Below, piece after piece: positions 1 through 9,000 of a DNA stretch of 64,000 nucleotides (position 1 is its first letter; every line of letters begins with the position of its first letter). The position numbers and the translations under genes were made by a program. The notes under the pieces are model-generated. The model made no database searches and was not told where the DNA came from. It worked only from the letters and a program-made list of their open reading frames with translations. This DNA comes from Pseudomonas sp. 10S4 (GTDB taxonomy: Bacteria > Pseudomonadota > Gammaproteobacteria > Pseudomonadales > Pseudomonadaceae), in the NCBI RefSeq assembly GCF_034344865.1, contig NZ_CP133774.1, forward strand, positions 4,278,001 to 4,342,000, in the 5' to 3' direction.

Positions 1-151
1 CAATTTCGACCTTCGGGACAAACGCCAGCGGCCTGGCCGCAATCCGAAAACGGGTGAAGAAATCCCGATCACGGCTCGCCGTGTGGTCACCTTTCGTCCA
101 GGGCAGAAGTTGAAGGCCCGAGTTGAGGCTTATGCTGGAACCAAGTCATAA
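1..151 (+). CDS. ihfA: Integration host factor subunit alpha, 3' part
   Basis: The frame is open from the window edge (codons begin at base 2) to TAA at 149-151. The 49 visible residues contain the IHF-alpha C-terminal arm, including [12 protein letters not shown] and [16 protein letters not shown] is the DNA-bending heterodimer needed by many sigma54 promoters and by site-specific recombination. The proline of the RNPKTGE loop that intercalates into DNA is present. The gene overlaps the next one by about 20 bases, as is usual for ihfA followed by a MerR gene in pseudomonads. The start lies outside the window. Confidence 0.95.
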
Positions 152-488
152 CGACGAGCTACCCGTCATCCCAGGCAAACGCTACTTCACCATCGGTGAA
201 GTCAGCGAGCTGTGTGCGGTAAAACCACACGTGCTGCGCTACTGGGAACAGGAGTTTCCTCAACTCAACCCCGTCAAACGCCGCGGAAACCGCCGGTATT
301 ATCAGCGACAAGACGTGTTGATGATCCGGCAAATCCGCGCGCTTCTTTACGATCAAGGGTTCACCATCGGTGGCGCGCGCCTGCGTTTGTCCGGCGATGA
401 AGCCAAAGACGACACCACTCAGTACAAGCAGATGATTCGGCAGATGATCGCTGAATTGGAAGATGTGCTGGTTGTGCTCAAGAAATAA
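132..488 (+). CDS. MerR-family transcriptional regulator
   Basis: This is a 118-residue protein with a MerR-type winged helix at about residues 18-85: the segment [20 protein letters not shown] is followed by the RRGNRRYY wing. The short C-terminal helix has no metal-binding cysteines, so it resembles the small ihfA-linked MerR proteins of gamma-proteobacteria rather than metal sensors. ATG 132 is preferred over the in-frame TTG at 123 because it gives the family length. It overlaps the ihfA stop region and probably shares its transcript. Target and effector are unknown. Confidence 0.9.
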
Positions 489-577
489 TTTCCTGCGTTT
501 GAATACTTCCAGTTTTCAAAAGCTTGCGATATATTCTTGAGCGTTCTTCGAGATGAGGGACGAGTATCACGCCTAGT

Positions 578-654
578 CGGGGCGTAGCGCAGTCCGGTAG
601 CGCACTAGCATGGGGTGCTAGGGGTCGAGTGTTCGAATCACTCCGTCCCGACCA
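578..654 (+). tRNA. tRNA-Pro (anticodon GGG)
   Basis: A 77-base cloverleaf can be drawn by hand. The acceptor CGGGGCG pairs with CGTCCCG (one G-T), the D arm is GCGC/GCGC, and the anticodon stem CTAGC/GCTAG encloses loop ATGGGGT (anticodon GGG, reading CCC). The T arm is GAGTG-TTCGAAT-CACTC. The discriminator A and the CCA end are encoded at 651-654. A terminator follows directly. tRNA genes are common phage and island integration targets, but no integrase is nearby. Confidence 0.97.
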
Positions 655-664
655 TATAATTCAA

Positions 665-704
665 GGGGTTGCGAGATTTTATCTCACGACCCCTTTTTAT
701 TTTT
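665..704 (+). terminator. Rho-independent terminator after tRNA-Pro
   Basis: A 12-bp stem (GGGGTTGCGAGA with TCTCACGACCCC, two G-U pairs) with a four-base loop is followed by TTTTTATTTTT. It sits 10 bases after the tRNA CCA end and must end the tRNA transcript. Confidence 0.9.
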
Positions 705-952
705 AGGAGTTTTTACCCCTACAAAACGACTGGCTCTTGGTGGAATCTTCAGTTGATACCAAGGTCGGAATTTATCCCCAGTTTGATGAGTGAGTTGGAC
801 CGACAACTTTGGCCACAATGACGCAGCGCGATCCAGCAGTAAGAGCGTCCTCAGAAGCTTTGTTTTCAATCTTTCTCTGCCATCTACAGCTGTGTGACAG
901 ATATTGCCAGAGCACACTAGGTGACGATGCGCATCACCCAGTGCGTCGATTT
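705..952. other. Gene-poor stretch after the tRNA terminator
   Basis: No convincing gene is seen. A 77-codon minus-strand frame at 684-917 has no recognisable motif and no good ribosome site. Base composition is more AT-rich than in the flanking genes. A perfect 10-bp palindrome GATGCGCATC lies near 927-936. It could be decayed DNA between the tRNA and the porin operon end. Confidence 0.35.
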
Positions 953-2284
953 TTACAGAATATTTAGCGGATAGCTGATGATCACGCGATGCTCGTCGCT
1001 GTCCCGTTGCGTGGACACTTCAGTGCGTAGCGATGCATGACGCAAGGCAATGCTCAGGTCCTTCAGCGGCCCCTGCTGAACGACGTAGCTCACCGTCAGG
1101 TTGCGTTCCCACTCGCTTTTGTCACCTGTCGGGGTACGGATGTTCGAGCCGCTTTCGTACATGCCGAGGAAGCTCAAGCCCGGAACCCCGACCCTGGCGA
1201 AATCATAACCGTATCGAACCTGCCAGGTGGTTTCCCCGGCGCGCTGGAACTTGCCGATCATCGACTCCGTCATGAAGTAAGCCGTAGAACCGTCACCCTG
1301 GTTCAACCAGACGGCATCGCTGTCGCCGCTGACTTGCTGCAGGCCGGCGGCGATGGTGTGGCCGTTCACCAGATAGGTGAATTGCGCACTGTCCAGGCGG
1401 CTGTCGACCTTGCCTTTGGTGACGCCATTGCCGTAGTAACCGAAGGTGTAGAAATCCGGATCGTGGCCGTTGGCGCCATCGGAGCGGTTGTCGAAGTGAC
1501 GCAGGTCGGTACGCAGGGTGCCAGGACCCACCTTCATATCGTATTTGAGACCGAGGAAGTTCTGTTTGTAGAAGTCCTGCAGGTTGCCGTAGTAGTACTG
1601 CAACGTCAGGTCTTTAGTCGCTTTGTAATCCACGCCGCCGTAGTAGAACTTGTTCACGAACTCGCCGGTCTGCGCGTTGTTCGCGCCGGGAATCGACATG
1701 CCCATCTGGTTACTTGAGCCGCGACCTTTGACGTGCTCCAACTGGCCCACGGTGAAAGTGAAATTCTCCAGGTCTTTGGACTGAATCTGCCCGCCATTGA
1801 AAGTCTGTTGCAGCATGCGGTCGGTGGACATCACCACCGGCAACATCGGCACCAGCGTGCCGTATTTCAGTTCGGTGTTGGAGAACTTCGCCTTGGCCGT
1901 CAGGCCCAGGCTGCCGAACTCATCCACGGCACGCCCATCACTGTCGGTCGGGAAGATATTGCCGTTGAAGGCCTTGCTTTCAGGGTTGTAGTGCCGACCT
2001 TTGCCAGAGTCCAGCCGCACCCCGAACATGCCAATCGCATCCACGCCGAAACCGACGGTGCCCTGAGTAAAGCCTGACTGAAAGTTGGCGATGAAACCCT
2101 GGCCCCATTCCTGAGTGTAATTGGGGTCGGCGGCGCCGCTGCGGTTGTCGGCATTACTGAAAAAGTTACGGGCCAGCACACTGAGCTTGCTGTCTTCCAC
2201 CAGACCGGCGGCGTAACCCTGTTGAGCGATAATCAGGCCGCAAATGCCGGCCACTACTTTAGGTGCGCGATTGAAAAGCTCCAT
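953..2284 (-). CDS. OprD-family outer-membrane porin
   Basis: This is an OprD/OccD-type substrate-specific beta-barrel porin for uptake of amino acids or other small carboxylates. After a signal peptide ending near QQGYAA the mature protein begins GLVEDSKLSVLARNFFSN, typical of the family. Strand motifs such as SDEHRVIISYPL lie at the C-terminus. ATG 2284 is chosen because GGGGAT lies 7 bases upstream of it; ATGs at 2293 and 2299 are alternatives and give a slightly longer leader. It is last in the minus-strand operon aminotransferase-MFS-porin, whose promoter carries a Nac-type site, so its substrate is probably a nitrogen-containing compound. Confidence 0.92.
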   Translation of the reverse strand: MELFNRAPKVVAGICGLIIAQQGYAAGLVEDSKLSVLARNFFSNADNRSGAADPNYTQEWGQGFIANFQSGFTQGTVGFGVDAIGMFGVRLDSGKGRHYNPESKAFNGNIFPTDSDGRAVDEFGSLGLTAKAKFSNTELKYGTLVPMLPVVMSTDRMLQQTFNGGQIQSKDLENFTFTVGQLEHVKGRGSSNQMGMSIPGANNAQTGEFVNKFYYGGVDYKATKDLTLQYYYGNLQDFYKQNFLGLKYDMKVGPGTLRTDLRHFDNRSDGANGHDPDFYTFGYYGNGVTKGKVDSRLDSAQFTYLVNGHTIAAGLQQVSGDSDAVWLNQGDGSTAYFMTESMIGKFQRAGETTWQVRYGYDFARVGVPGLSFLGMYESGSNIRTPTGDKSEWERNLTVSYVVQQGPLKDLSIALRHASLRTEVSTQRDSDEHRVIISYPLNIL

Positions 2285-2347
2285 CGGAGTCATCCCCATG
2301 AGTTGTCGAATGTTGTGAGAGGCAGTCAAAAGCGGCAGTAGAAGTTT

Positions 2348-3892
2348 TTATTGTTTTTCAGGAGCGACGATGGCCGGTGAAACGTTCAGTTTCACGGGCG
2401 GCAAGCGGTACAGGATGAACAACGCCAACACGCCGAGGCCGGTGCACAGCAGCAGGCCGACGCCCACCGATTGGGCCAGTGCATCACGGGCCAGGTTCAG
2501 CCATTGCGGGTGTTCGAGCAGGGCGGCGTCGGGGCGCAAAATGACCTGTGGGTCGGCGTACAAGGCCAATTCCCCGAGGTGCCCTTGGGCAATGAACAGT
2601 CGTTGCAGGTTGGCGCTGTACAGCAGGTTGACCAACACCCCCATTCCCGCCGTTCCCAGCAAACCACCGACCAAGCGCAGCGATTGGGTCAGCGCGGTGG
2701 CGATCCCCAGGAACTGACGCTCGGCCAGGGTCTGGGTGAAGACCGTCAGGTTCAGCAGGATGAAGCCCAGGCCAAGCCCCGCCAGCAGGATCAAGCCGAG
2801 TAGCGCATTAAACGAGGCACTGCGTCCAGCAATGGCCAGCCCAAGGCAGGCCAGCAACAGCGCGACAAAACCACACAGCGGCAACAGGTTTGGATTGCGC
2901 AAGCGGGTGACGATGCGACTGTTAACGATGGCGCCCAGGGTGATGCTCAACGCCAGTGGTGTAATCAGCAGGCCGGCATCTTGCGGCGAGTAGCCATAGC
3001 TGCCTTGCAGTAACAGCGGCAGATAGAACAACAACGAAAACATGATCGCCCCGGCGGCCATCGACAGCAGAAACAACAGGCGCATGCTCGGTAATCCGAG
3101 TAACGCCGCTGGCAGCAGCGCGTGTCGGCAGCGCCGTTCCCAGTGCCATAGGGCAACGGTCGCCGCGATGCAGCTCAGTCCCAGCACCGTGCTCACTATC
3201 AGACTGGAATGGCCCAACCATTCGACGAACAACTGCAGGCTGCCCAGCGCCAGGGCAATCAGTAATGCGCCGGGCCAGTCGAGGCTGATTTTTGCCCGTT
3301 GCTGCGGGCGGTAATAGGGCAGATAGCGCCAGGCAAAAAACAATGCCAGGCAACCCAGCGGCAGATTGATGTAGAACACCGAACGCCAACCGTAGGCCCC
3401 GGTCAGATAGCCGCCCAGCCCAGGCCCGATGGCGTTGACCACGCTGAACAAGGCACTTAGCAACATTTGCCAGCGCAAGCGTTGGCGGGTGTCGGGAAAC
3501 AGTTCCGGGATGCAGGCGAACGCGGTGCCGATCAACATGCCGCCGCCGACACCCTGCAAGGCGCGGCCGATCACCAGCCACAGCATGTCGTTGGCCACGG
3601 CGCAGGCCAGCGACGCCAGGGTGAAGATCACGGTGGCGGCGATGACGAAGGGTTTGCGCCCGTAGTAATCCCCCAGTCGGCCGAAGATCGGGATGGTGAC
3701 AATCGACGCCAGCATGTACCCCGTGGCCACCCAGGCGTAGAGTTCAAACCCCTTGAGCTCGGCGACGATGCTCGGCAAGGCATTGCCGATCACGGTCTGA
3801 TCGAGCGCCGAAAGCATCAGCACCAGCGAGATGCCAAGCATTGCCAGCAAGGCCTGCTTGAAGCTCAAAGGAGGGTGGGTGGCCGCGGTCAT
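2348..3892 (-). CDS. MFS transporter, DHA2 (14-TM) family
   Basis: This 514-residue integral membrane protein has the DHA2 signature LDQTVIGNALP (30-40) in helix 1, the loop motif GRLGDYYGRK (71-80) and the exporter motif around GVGGGMLIGTAFA. Length and helix content fit the EmrB/QacA-like 14-helix drug or metabolite exporters. It begins 9 bases after the aminotransferase stop with a GAGGA ribosome site, and the porin follows. In this Nac-linked operon it may export or import an amino-acid-like compound rather than a drug; the substrate cannot be read from sequence. Confidence 0.9.
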   Translation of the reverse strand: MTAATHPPLSFKQALLAMLGISLVLMLSALDQTVIGNALPSIVAELKGFELYAWVATGYMLASIVTIPIFGRLGDYYGRKPFVIAATVIFTLASLACAVANDMLWLVIGRALQGVGGGMLIGTAFACIPELFPDTRQRLRWQMLLSALFSVVNAIGPGLGGYLTGAYGWRSVFYINLPLGCLALFFAWRYLPYYRPQQRAKISLDWPGALLIALALGSLQLFVEWLGHSSLIVSTVLGLSCIAATVALWHWERRCRHALLPAALLGLPSMRLLFLLSMAAGAIMFSLLFYLPLLLQGSYGYSPQDAGLLITPLALSITLGAIVNSRIVTRLRNPNLLPLCGFVALLLACLGLAIAGRSASFNALLGLILLAGLGLGFILLNLTVFTQTLAERQFLGIATALTQSLRLVGGLLGTAGMGVLVNLLYSANLQRLFIAQGHLGELALYADPQVILRPDAALLEHPQWLNLARDALAQSVGVGLLLCTGLGVLALFILYRLPPVKLNVSPAIVAPEKQ

Positions 3893-3901
3893 TGTCGGTC
3901 C

Positions 3902-5110
3902 TCAGCCCAGCGCCGAAACGGCAGCGGCAATCCGCGAACACCCTTCGTCGAGGGTCTTGATGTCGGTGGCGATCGACATCCGGAAGAACGGCGCCAATCC
4001 ATACGCGGTCCCGGCGACCACGGCCACTCCCTGGCTTTCCAGCAGGTACATGACCACGTCGTAATCGGTGTTCAACTGCTTGCCTTGAACTGTGGTTTTA
4101 CCGAGCAGCCCCGAGCAGTTCACATAGAGATAGAACGCGCCATCGGGTTTGCGGCAACTCAGACCGTCGATGGCGTTGAGCAGGTCCAGGCAACGATCAC
4201 GGCGTTGCTGGTAAACCACCACACTGTCCTTGACGAAAGTCTGGTCGCCGTTGAGCGCTTCAACCGCTGCGGCCTGACTGACCGAGCAGGCATTGCTGGT
4301 CGATTGCGATTGCAGGGTTGCCATCGCGCCGATCAAATCAGCCGGGCCGGCGGCATAGCCGATGCGCCAGCCGGTCATGGCGTAAGTCTTGGACACGCCG
4401 TTGACCACGACGGTGCGCTCGGTCAACGCCGGTTCGATGGCGAGGATGTGCGGGTTTTCCAGACCTTCATAGCGGATGTGCTCGTAGATGTCGTCGGTCA
4501 TCAGCAACACCTGCGGATGGTCGAGCAGCACATCGGCCAAGGCGCGCAGTTCGGCAGCGCTGTAACTGGCGCCGGTCGGGTTGCTCGGCGAGTTGAGCAG
4601 CAGCCACCGAGTGCGTTCGGTAATCGCACTGCGCAGTTGATCCGGGGTCAGTTTGAAGGCGTGTTCTTCCGGGCAGGCGAGGGTGACGGGTTCACCTTCG
4701 CAGGCCAGCACCATGTCCGGGTAAGACACCCAGTACGGCGCCGGAATCAACACTTCATCGCCAGCGCCCAGGGTCGCGGCGAAGGCATTGAAAATTGCAC
4801 TCTTCGCGCCGCTGGTGACCAGAATCTGATTCGCGCCGTAAGTCAGGCCGTTTTCCCGAGCCAACTTGTCGGCAATCGCCTTGCGCAGTTCCGGGGTGCC
4901 GGCATTTTGTGTGTAACGGGTTTCGCCACGTTCGATGGCAGCACCGGCCGCTTGCCGAATGTGCAGCGGGGTATCGAAGTCCGGCTCGCCGACCACCAGA
5001 TTGATAATGGATTTGCCCTGCCGGCGAAGTTCGTTCGCACGGTCAGAAGCGGCGCTGCTTGGGGACGGCTTGATACGTTGCACACGGGCGGCGATGCGGG
5101 AGGCGGTCAC
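3902..5110 (-). CDS. Class I/II aminotransferase (AspC-like, PLP)
   Basis: This 402-residue fold-type I PLP enzyme has the substrate-loop motif VVGEPDFDTP, the NSPSNPTG motif (173-180), TDDIY (205-209) and the Schiff-base lysine in SKTYAMTGWRIGY (Lys241). It transfers amino groups between an amino acid and a 2-oxo acid in the cytoplasm. The start is GTG at 5110, with GAGGAA six bases before it. It is first in the operon with the DHA2 transporter and OprD porin, about 35 bases downstream of the predicted -10. Aspartate, aromatic or alanine specificity cannot be separated here. Confidence 0.92.
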   Translation of the reverse strand: MTASRIAARVQRIKPSPSSAASDRANELRRQGKSIINLVVGEPDFDTPLHIRQAAGAAIERGETRYTQNAGTPELRKAIADKLARENGLTYGANQILVTSGAKSAIFNAFAATLGAGDEVLIPAPYWVSYPDMVLACEGEPVTLACPEEHAFKLTPDQLRSAITERTRWLLLNSPSNPTGASYSAAELRALADVLLDHPQVLLMTDDIYEHIRYEGLENPHILAIEPALTERTVVVNGVSKTYAMTGWRIGYAAGPADLIGAMATLQSQSTSNACSVSQAAAVEALNGDQTFVKDSVVVYQQRRDRCLDLLNAIDGLSCRKPDGAFYLYVNCSGLLGKTTVQGKQLNTDYDVVMYLLESQGVAVVAGTAYGLAPFFRMSIATDIKTLDEGCSRIAAAVSALG

Positions 5111-5145
5111 GTGTCGTTCCTCGTTGATGACATTGACGAGGCCCT

Positions 5146-5211
5146 ACAGTACGAGTCGCTGCTCGCACCGCCATAAGACGAGATCGTTCTGGTCGGATAG
5201 GAATCGCTTAT
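5146..5211 (-). promoter_or_regulatory. Nac-type operator and promoter for the aminotransferase operon
   Basis: Read on the minus strand, the operator ATAAGCGATTCCTAT (5211-5197) fits ATA-N9-TAT and the LysR T-N11-A pattern. Exactly 16 bases later comes CGTCTTATGG (5180-5171), and a -10-like TACTGT lies at 5151-5146 (19-bp spacer). The operator-to-CGTCTT distance is identical in the two plus-strand promoters at 6412 and 11182. The transcript would start near 5139, ahead of GTG 5110. Confidence 0.65.
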
Positions 5212-5301
5212 GGCTGGAACTGAACACGGCTCGCACCAAGGTGGTGCGCTCAAGCCTGTATGCCCGTGGCGGGTGTTGAGCAAGATCGCCCCGATCCAGC
5301 C

Positions 5302-5316
5302 ATAGCAAAGGCTTAT
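5302..5316. promoter_or_regulatory. Additional Nac-like site
   Basis: ATAGCAAAGGCTTAT is another imperfect ATAAG-N5-CTTAT dyad between the aminotransferase operon and the Nac-like gene. It lacks the CGTCTT element at the standard spacing on either strand, so it may be an auxiliary or autoregulatory site rather than an activation site. Confidence 0.4.
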
Positions 5317-5333
5317 GGTTGAAACGCAAAACT

Positions 5334-5423
5334 TGTAGGAGCGAGGCTTGCCCGCGAAGAATGCACCGCGGTTTTTCAGGTATTACGCGTCATCGTTCTT
5401 CGCGGGCAAGCCTCACTCCTACA
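5334..5423. repeat. REP doublet (REPIN) with inverted arms
   Basis: TGTAGGAGCGAGGCTTGCCC on the left is mirrored by GGGCAAGCCTCACTCCTACA on the right, with CGCGAAG/CTTCGCG inside. This is the usual paired REP element of fluorescent pseudomonads, mobilised in trans by RAYT transposases. It lies between the two divergent transcription units and leaves the nac leader intact. Confidence 0.88.
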
Positions 5424-5499
5424 GGTTCCGGGACTGCTGGCCTGGCTCTTGCTAAAGCCTGTGGGTTGTCTCCCTTTTTCAAGCAAGAGCATCGCCACC

Positions 5500-6405
5500 G
5501 TGAACCTGCGCCGTTTGAAGTATTTCGTGAAACTCGTCGATATCGGCAGCATGACCCAGGCCGCCGATGTGCTGCATGTCGCGCAACCTGCGCTCAGTCA
5601 ACAACTGGCGACGCTGGAAGCGGAGCTGCAACAGCAACTGCTGATTCGGACCAAACGCGGCGTCACCCCGACCGAAGCGGGCAAGGTGCTCTACGGCCAT
5701 GCGCAAATCATTTTGCGCCAGTGTGAACAGGCTCAAAGCGACATCAATGCCACGGGGCATGCCTTGTCCGGGCAGGTGTCGGTCGGCCTGGCACCGGGCA
5801 CCGCTGCGTCGACGCTTTCGTTGCCGCTGTTGCGCCGGGTGCGCGAGCGTCATCCGGGCATTCTGCTGTACCTCAATGAAAACTTCGGCACCACCTTGAG
5901 CGAGTTGATCATGAACGGTCGGATGGACATGGCGGTGCTGTATGGCGGGCGCGAAGTCCATGGCTTGAGCTTCGTTTCGCTGCTGCGCGAGAACCTTTAC
6001 CTGGTCAGCGCCGATCCGGCTGTCAGCGCGCTCGACGAGATTCCTCTGGCCGAGCTGGCGGACATGGACATGCTCCTGCCGCGTCCCTACAACGTCATGC
6101 GGCGGCTGGCGGATGAAGCCTTCCAGCGCATCGGCATGAGCGCGCGAGTGGTGGCGGAAATCGAATCGTCGATCACCCTGACCGCTGCCGTCGCCGAGCA
6201 TTTCGGCTCGACCATCCTGCCTGAGTCCTCGGCACGGGTGATGGTCGCCGCCACCTCGGTGCACATGTGCCGCATTGTCGAGCCTGAAATCGAAGCGCCA
6301 CTGGCGCTGTGTTTGTCCGGGCACCTGCCGCTGTCGGTGCCGGCCCAGGCGGTCAAGGCGATCCTGCTGGAACTGGTCGCGGAGATGCGCGGCAGCCTGA
6401 TCTGA
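5500..6405 (+). CDS. nac: Nac-like LysR-family regulator
   Basis: This LysR-type regulator closely resembles enterobacterial Nac (nitrogen assimilation control). It begins NLRRLKYFVKLVDIGSMTQAA, continues with VLHVAQPALSQQLATLEAEL and LLIRTKRGVTPTEAGK, and keeps LSGQVSVGLAPGTAAS at the start of the effector domain. GTG 5500 is chosen because it aligns with the Nac start and gives 301 residues; an upstream ATG at 5449 would add 17 unrelated residues. Nac of Klebsiella recognises ATA-N9-TAT. Matching dyads occur here before the aminotransferase, BCCP and SDR operons, so it is the likely local activator. Effector response is not predictable. Confidence 0.88.
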   Translation: MNLRRLKYFVKLVDIGSMTQAADVLHVAQPALSQQLATLEAELQQQLLIRTKRGVTPTEAGKVLYGHAQIILRQCEQAQSDINATGHALSGQVSVGLAPGTAASTLSLPLLRRVRERHPGILLYLNENFGTTLSELIMNGRMDMAVLYGGREVHGLSFVSLLRENLYLVSADPAVSALDEIPLAELADMDMLLPRPYNVMRRLADEAFQRIGMSARVVAEIESSITLTAAVAEHFGSTILPESSARVMVAATSVHMCRIVEPEIEAPLALCLSGHLPLSVPAQAVKAILLELVAEMRGSLI

Positions 6406-6411
6406 ACGGTC

Positions 6412-6476
6412 ATAAGGACGGCTTATCACCCCAAAGCCAAAGCGTCTTGGTCGCCGCCGGACAGGCTCGCTACATT
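6412..6476 (+). promoter_or_regulatory. Nac-type operator and promoter for the BCCP-pxp operon
   Basis: The operator ATAAGGACGGCTTAT (6412-6426) is followed after 16 bases by CGTCTTGGTC. TTGGTC (6447-6452) serves as the -35, then an 18-bp spacer and TACATT (6471-6476). With a start near 6483 the operator is centred at about -64, the position reported for Nac activation at hutU. It lies just after the nac stop codon. Confidence 0.75.
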
Positions 6477-6519
6477 GACCCCATCCACTCAGACACGCTC
6501 GACAGGCAGGGGCCCACGC

Positions 6520-6948
6520 ATGGATTCAGAACGCATCAAAGGGTTGATCGATTTGCTCGCCGAATCCGATTTGCTCGAACTGAGTCTGACCGAAGGCGAC
6601 AGTACGATTCGTCTTTTCAAGCAGGCAGGGAAGGTCGTGACGACCCAGTCGATGGCTGAGCCTTCGCGGACACCGACCGTGGATTTGCCCGCGTCAGACA
6701 CCCCGGCGACGGCCGCTACCGAGATCAAGGCCAGCCTGTATGGCGTGCTGCATCTGACGCCAGCAGCCGGGGAAGCACCATTTGTTGCGGTCGGTGACCA
6801 GGTTGAAGCCGGACAGACCCTGGCGGTCCTCGAAGCGATGAAAATGTTCCACCCGGTCAAGGCTAAAACCGCAGGCCGGATCACCGCGATCCTTGCCCAG
6901 AGTGGCGCCGAAGTCGAAGCCGGACAGTCGCTGTTCCGCCTCGGCTGA
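6520..6948 (+). CDS. Biotin carboxyl carrier protein (AccB-like)
   Basis: This 142-residue protein carries biotin for the adjacent biotin carboxylase. The N-terminal helix ([21 protein letters not shown]) resembles AccB, a linker follows at about 38-68, and the biotinyl domain contains LEAMKMFHP with the acceptor Lys108. ATG 6520 is preceded by GGCAGGGG. It is the first gene of the operon with biotin carboxylase and PxpB/C/A. No acetyl-CoA carboxyltransferase (AccA/AccD) is nearby, so the carrier probably serves the PxpB/PxpC carboxyltransferase-like pair rather than fatty-acid synthesis. Confidence 0.9.
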   Translation: MDSERIKGLIDLLAESDLLELSLTEGDSTIRLFKQAGKVVTTQSMAEPSRTPTVDLPASDTPATAATEIKASLYGVLHLTPAAGEAPFVAVGDQVEAGQTLAVLEAMKMFHPVKAKTAGRITAILAQSGAEVEAGQSLFRLG

Positions 6949-6979
6949 TCTCACGCCCAATCTCTTTCAGGTGAATTCA

Positions 6980-8332
6980 ATGTTCGACAAAGTGCTGATC
7001 GCCAACCGTGGCGAAATCGCCCTGCGCATTCAGCGTGCCTGCCGTGGCCTGGGGATAAAGACCGTGGTCGTGCACTCCGAGGCTGATCGCCACGCGCAGT
7101 ACGTACAAAACGCTGACCAGGCCCTGTGCATCGGTCCGGCTTCTCCCAGCCAGAGTTATCTGAACCAGACGGCGTTGTTGTTTGCCGCCAAGGTCAGCGG
7201 CGCACAGGCGATCCATCCGGGTTATGGATTTCTGTCGGAGAGCGCCGGGTTTGCCGAGCGTATTGAAGCCGCTGGGCTGACCTTTATCGGGCCCAGCGCA
7301 GCCTGTATTCGCACCATGGGCGACAAGGTCGCCGCCAAACGGGCGATGCGTGAAGCCGGCGTTCCGTGCGTGCCGGGGCCGGACTCGGTGATGCCCACCG
7401 ACGATGCCAGCATCCAGGCGATTGCTCGTGACATCGGTTACCCGGTGATCGTCAAAGCCGCCGGCGGCGGCGGTGGTCGTGGCATGCGTGTGGTGAAGGA
7501 AGAGCGCGAGTTGCTCGACGCCATCGCCCTGACCCGCGAAGAAGCGCGGCTGGCGTTCGGCAATCCAGAACTCTACATCGAGAAATTTCTCGGCCATCCA
7601 CGGCATGTGGAAATCCAGGTGTTGTGCGATGCCCATGGTCACGCGATTTGGCTCGGTTGCCGCGATTGCTCCTTGCAGCGTCGACACCAAAAAGTCCTGG
7701 AAGAAGCGCCGGCGCCCGGCATCGATCCGGAACTGATCGCCAAGGTCGGTGAACGCTGCGCCGCCGCTTGCCGGCAAATCGGCTATCGCGGTGTCGGTAC
7801 GTTCGAGTTTCTGTACGAGGACGGTGAGTTCTTCTTTATCGAGATGAACACCCGGCTGCAAGTCGAGCATCCGGTGACGGAGATGACCACTGGCATCGAC
7901 ATCGTTCAGCAGCAATTGCGCATGGCCCGTGGCGAAGTGCTGGAACTGCGCCAGCAAGACGTGCAGCTCAACGGTCATTCACTGGAATGCCGGATCAACG
8001 CCGAAGACCCGGTCACCTTTATGCCGACGCCGGGGCTGATCCAGCGCTGGGAAGTGCCTGGCGGTTTTGGTGTGCGGGTCGACTCCCACGTCACCACCGG
8101 GTACCGGGTGCCACCGTATTACGACTCGATGGTGGCCAAGGTCATCACCCACGGCGCGACCCGCGACGAGGCCATGGCCCGTATGCGCCTGGCCCTGAGT
8201 GAGCTGGTTGTGGAAGGCATCTCGACCAACATTCCCTTGCACCGCGACATTCTCGACGACCCGGCGTTCTGTGCCGGTGGCGTGGACATTCATCACTTGG
8301 AGCGCTGGTTGCAGCAACGGAGTCCGACATGA
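6980..8332 (+). CDS. Biotin carboxylase (AccC-like, ATP-grasp)
   Basis: This 450-residue protein is the usual length of AccC. It shows [16 protein letters not shown] at the N-terminus, the glycine-rich ATP loop [14 protein letters not shown], and the catalytic [20 protein letters not shown] segment. It carboxylates the biotin of a carrier protein using ATP and bicarbonate. ATG 6980 matches the family start; upstream in-frame codons run through the preceding gene. Its TGA overlaps the next ATG. A second copy beside pxpB/pxpC suggests a dedicated carboxylase for an amide, lactam or urea-like substrate, by analogy with the KipA/KipI-type carboxyltransferase domain of urea amidolyase. Confidence 0.93.
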   Translation: MFDKVLIANRGEIALRIQRACRGLGIKTVVVHSEADRHAQYVQNADQALCIGPASPSQSYLNQTALLFAAKVSGAQAIHPGYGFLSESAGFAERIEAAGLTFIGPSAACIRTMGDKVAAKRAMREAGVPCVPGPDSVMPTDDASIQAIARDIGYPVIVKAAGGGGGRGMRVVKEERELLDAIALTREEARLAFGNPELYIEKFLGHPRHVEIQVLCDAHGHAIWLGCRDCSLQRRHQKVLEEAPAPGIDPELIAKVGERCAAACRQIGYRGVGTFEFLYEDGEFFFIEMNTRLQVEHPVTEMTTGIDIVQQQLRMARGEVLELRQQDVQLNGHSLECRINAEDPVTFMPTPGLIQRWEVPGGFGVRVDSHVTTGYRVPPYYDSMVAKVITHGATRDEAMARMRLALSELVVEGISTNIPLHRDILDDPAFCAGGVDIHHLERWLQQRSPT

Positions 8333-9000
8333 GTATTGCTTCTGTATCGCTGCGTCCGCACATCAGCCTGCTCGGCTCGACCGCTCTGTTGTTCGAAGCG
8401 CCGGGCGAACTGGATCTGGCGCCGCAACAACGGATTTGGAGCCTGGCCTTGCAGGCTGGTGAATGGGCCGAAATCCACGAAGCGGTGCCCGGCATGAACA
8501 ACCTGATGCTGACGTTCATCAAACCGCCGCGCGACCTCAACGGGTTGTGCGAGCGATTGCTGGAGGCCTGGGAAACCAGTCAACCGCTGCCTCTCGAAGG
8601 ACGCATCGTTGAGTTGCCGGTGGTGTACGGCGGCGCGTTCGGCCCGCACATGAATGACGTGGTGGCCCACACCGGGCTCGACATCGAGACCATTGCGAAC
8701 CTGCATTGCGAGCCGTTGTACCCGGTATACGCCTTGGGCAGCCACCCGGGCTATTGCTACCTCGGCGGCATGGATTCGCGCCTGGCCACACCACGACGCC
8801 AAGTGCCGGTGATCAGCATCGCCGCCGGCTCGGTGTCAATTGGCGGGGTGCAGACCGGCGTCTCCGCCTCGGCCGGCCCCAGTGGCTGGAACACCATCGG
8901 CCGCACTGAAATGTCGTTTTTTGACCCGAACCAAAACCCTCCGGCGATGCTCAGGCCGGGCGACATGTTGCGTTTGCGAATCGCGAGGATCATTCGATGA
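8329..9000 (+). CDS. pxpB: 5-oxoprolinase subunit PxpB (KipI family)
   Basis: This 223-residue protein has the family core [36 protein letters not shown] and [13 protein letters not shown]. PxpB and PxpC together correspond to the carboxyltransferase portion of urea amidolyase and, with PxpA, hydrolyse 5-oxoproline with ATP. ATG overlaps the biotin carboxylase stop (ATGA), implying translational coupling. In stand-alone pxp operons biotin enzymes are absent; here they are linked, so the complex may work through N-carboxylation. Confidence 0.93.
   Translation: MSIASVSLRPHISLLGSTALLFEAPGELDLAPQQRIWSLALQAGEWAEIHEAVPGMNNLMLTFIKPPRDLNGLCERLLEAWETSQPLPLEGRIVELPVVYGGAFGPHMNDVVAHTGLDIETIANLHCEPLYPVYALGSHPGYCYLGGMDSRLATPRRQVPVISIAAGSVSIGGVQTGVSASAGPSGWNTIGRTEMSFFDPNQNPPAMLRPGDMLRLRIARIIR

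Noticed and set aside
578..654. tRNA-Pro as integration site of a genomic island
   Set aside because: No integrase and no repeated tRNA 3' end were found in the window; the downstream gene order looks like normal chromosome.
684..917. 77-codon minus-strand frame after the tRNA terminator
   Set aside because: It overlaps the terminator stem, lacks a ribosome site and has no recognisable motif.
3467..5176. 569-codon plus-strand open frame
   Set aside because: It is antisense to the aminotransferase and MFS genes, rich in Gly, Arg, His and Gln as expected for an antisense shadow of GC-rich genes, and has no domain.
5334..5423. Possible CRISPR repeat or phage attachment site
   Set aside because: It is a single pair of inverted REP arms, not a direct-repeat array, and no integrase or cas gene is nearby.
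6520..8332. Housekeeping acetyl-CoA carboxylase accBC
   Set aside because: The genes are joined to pxpB/pxpC by overlaps and driven by a Nac-type promoter, with no aroQ-accBC context of the housekeeping copy.
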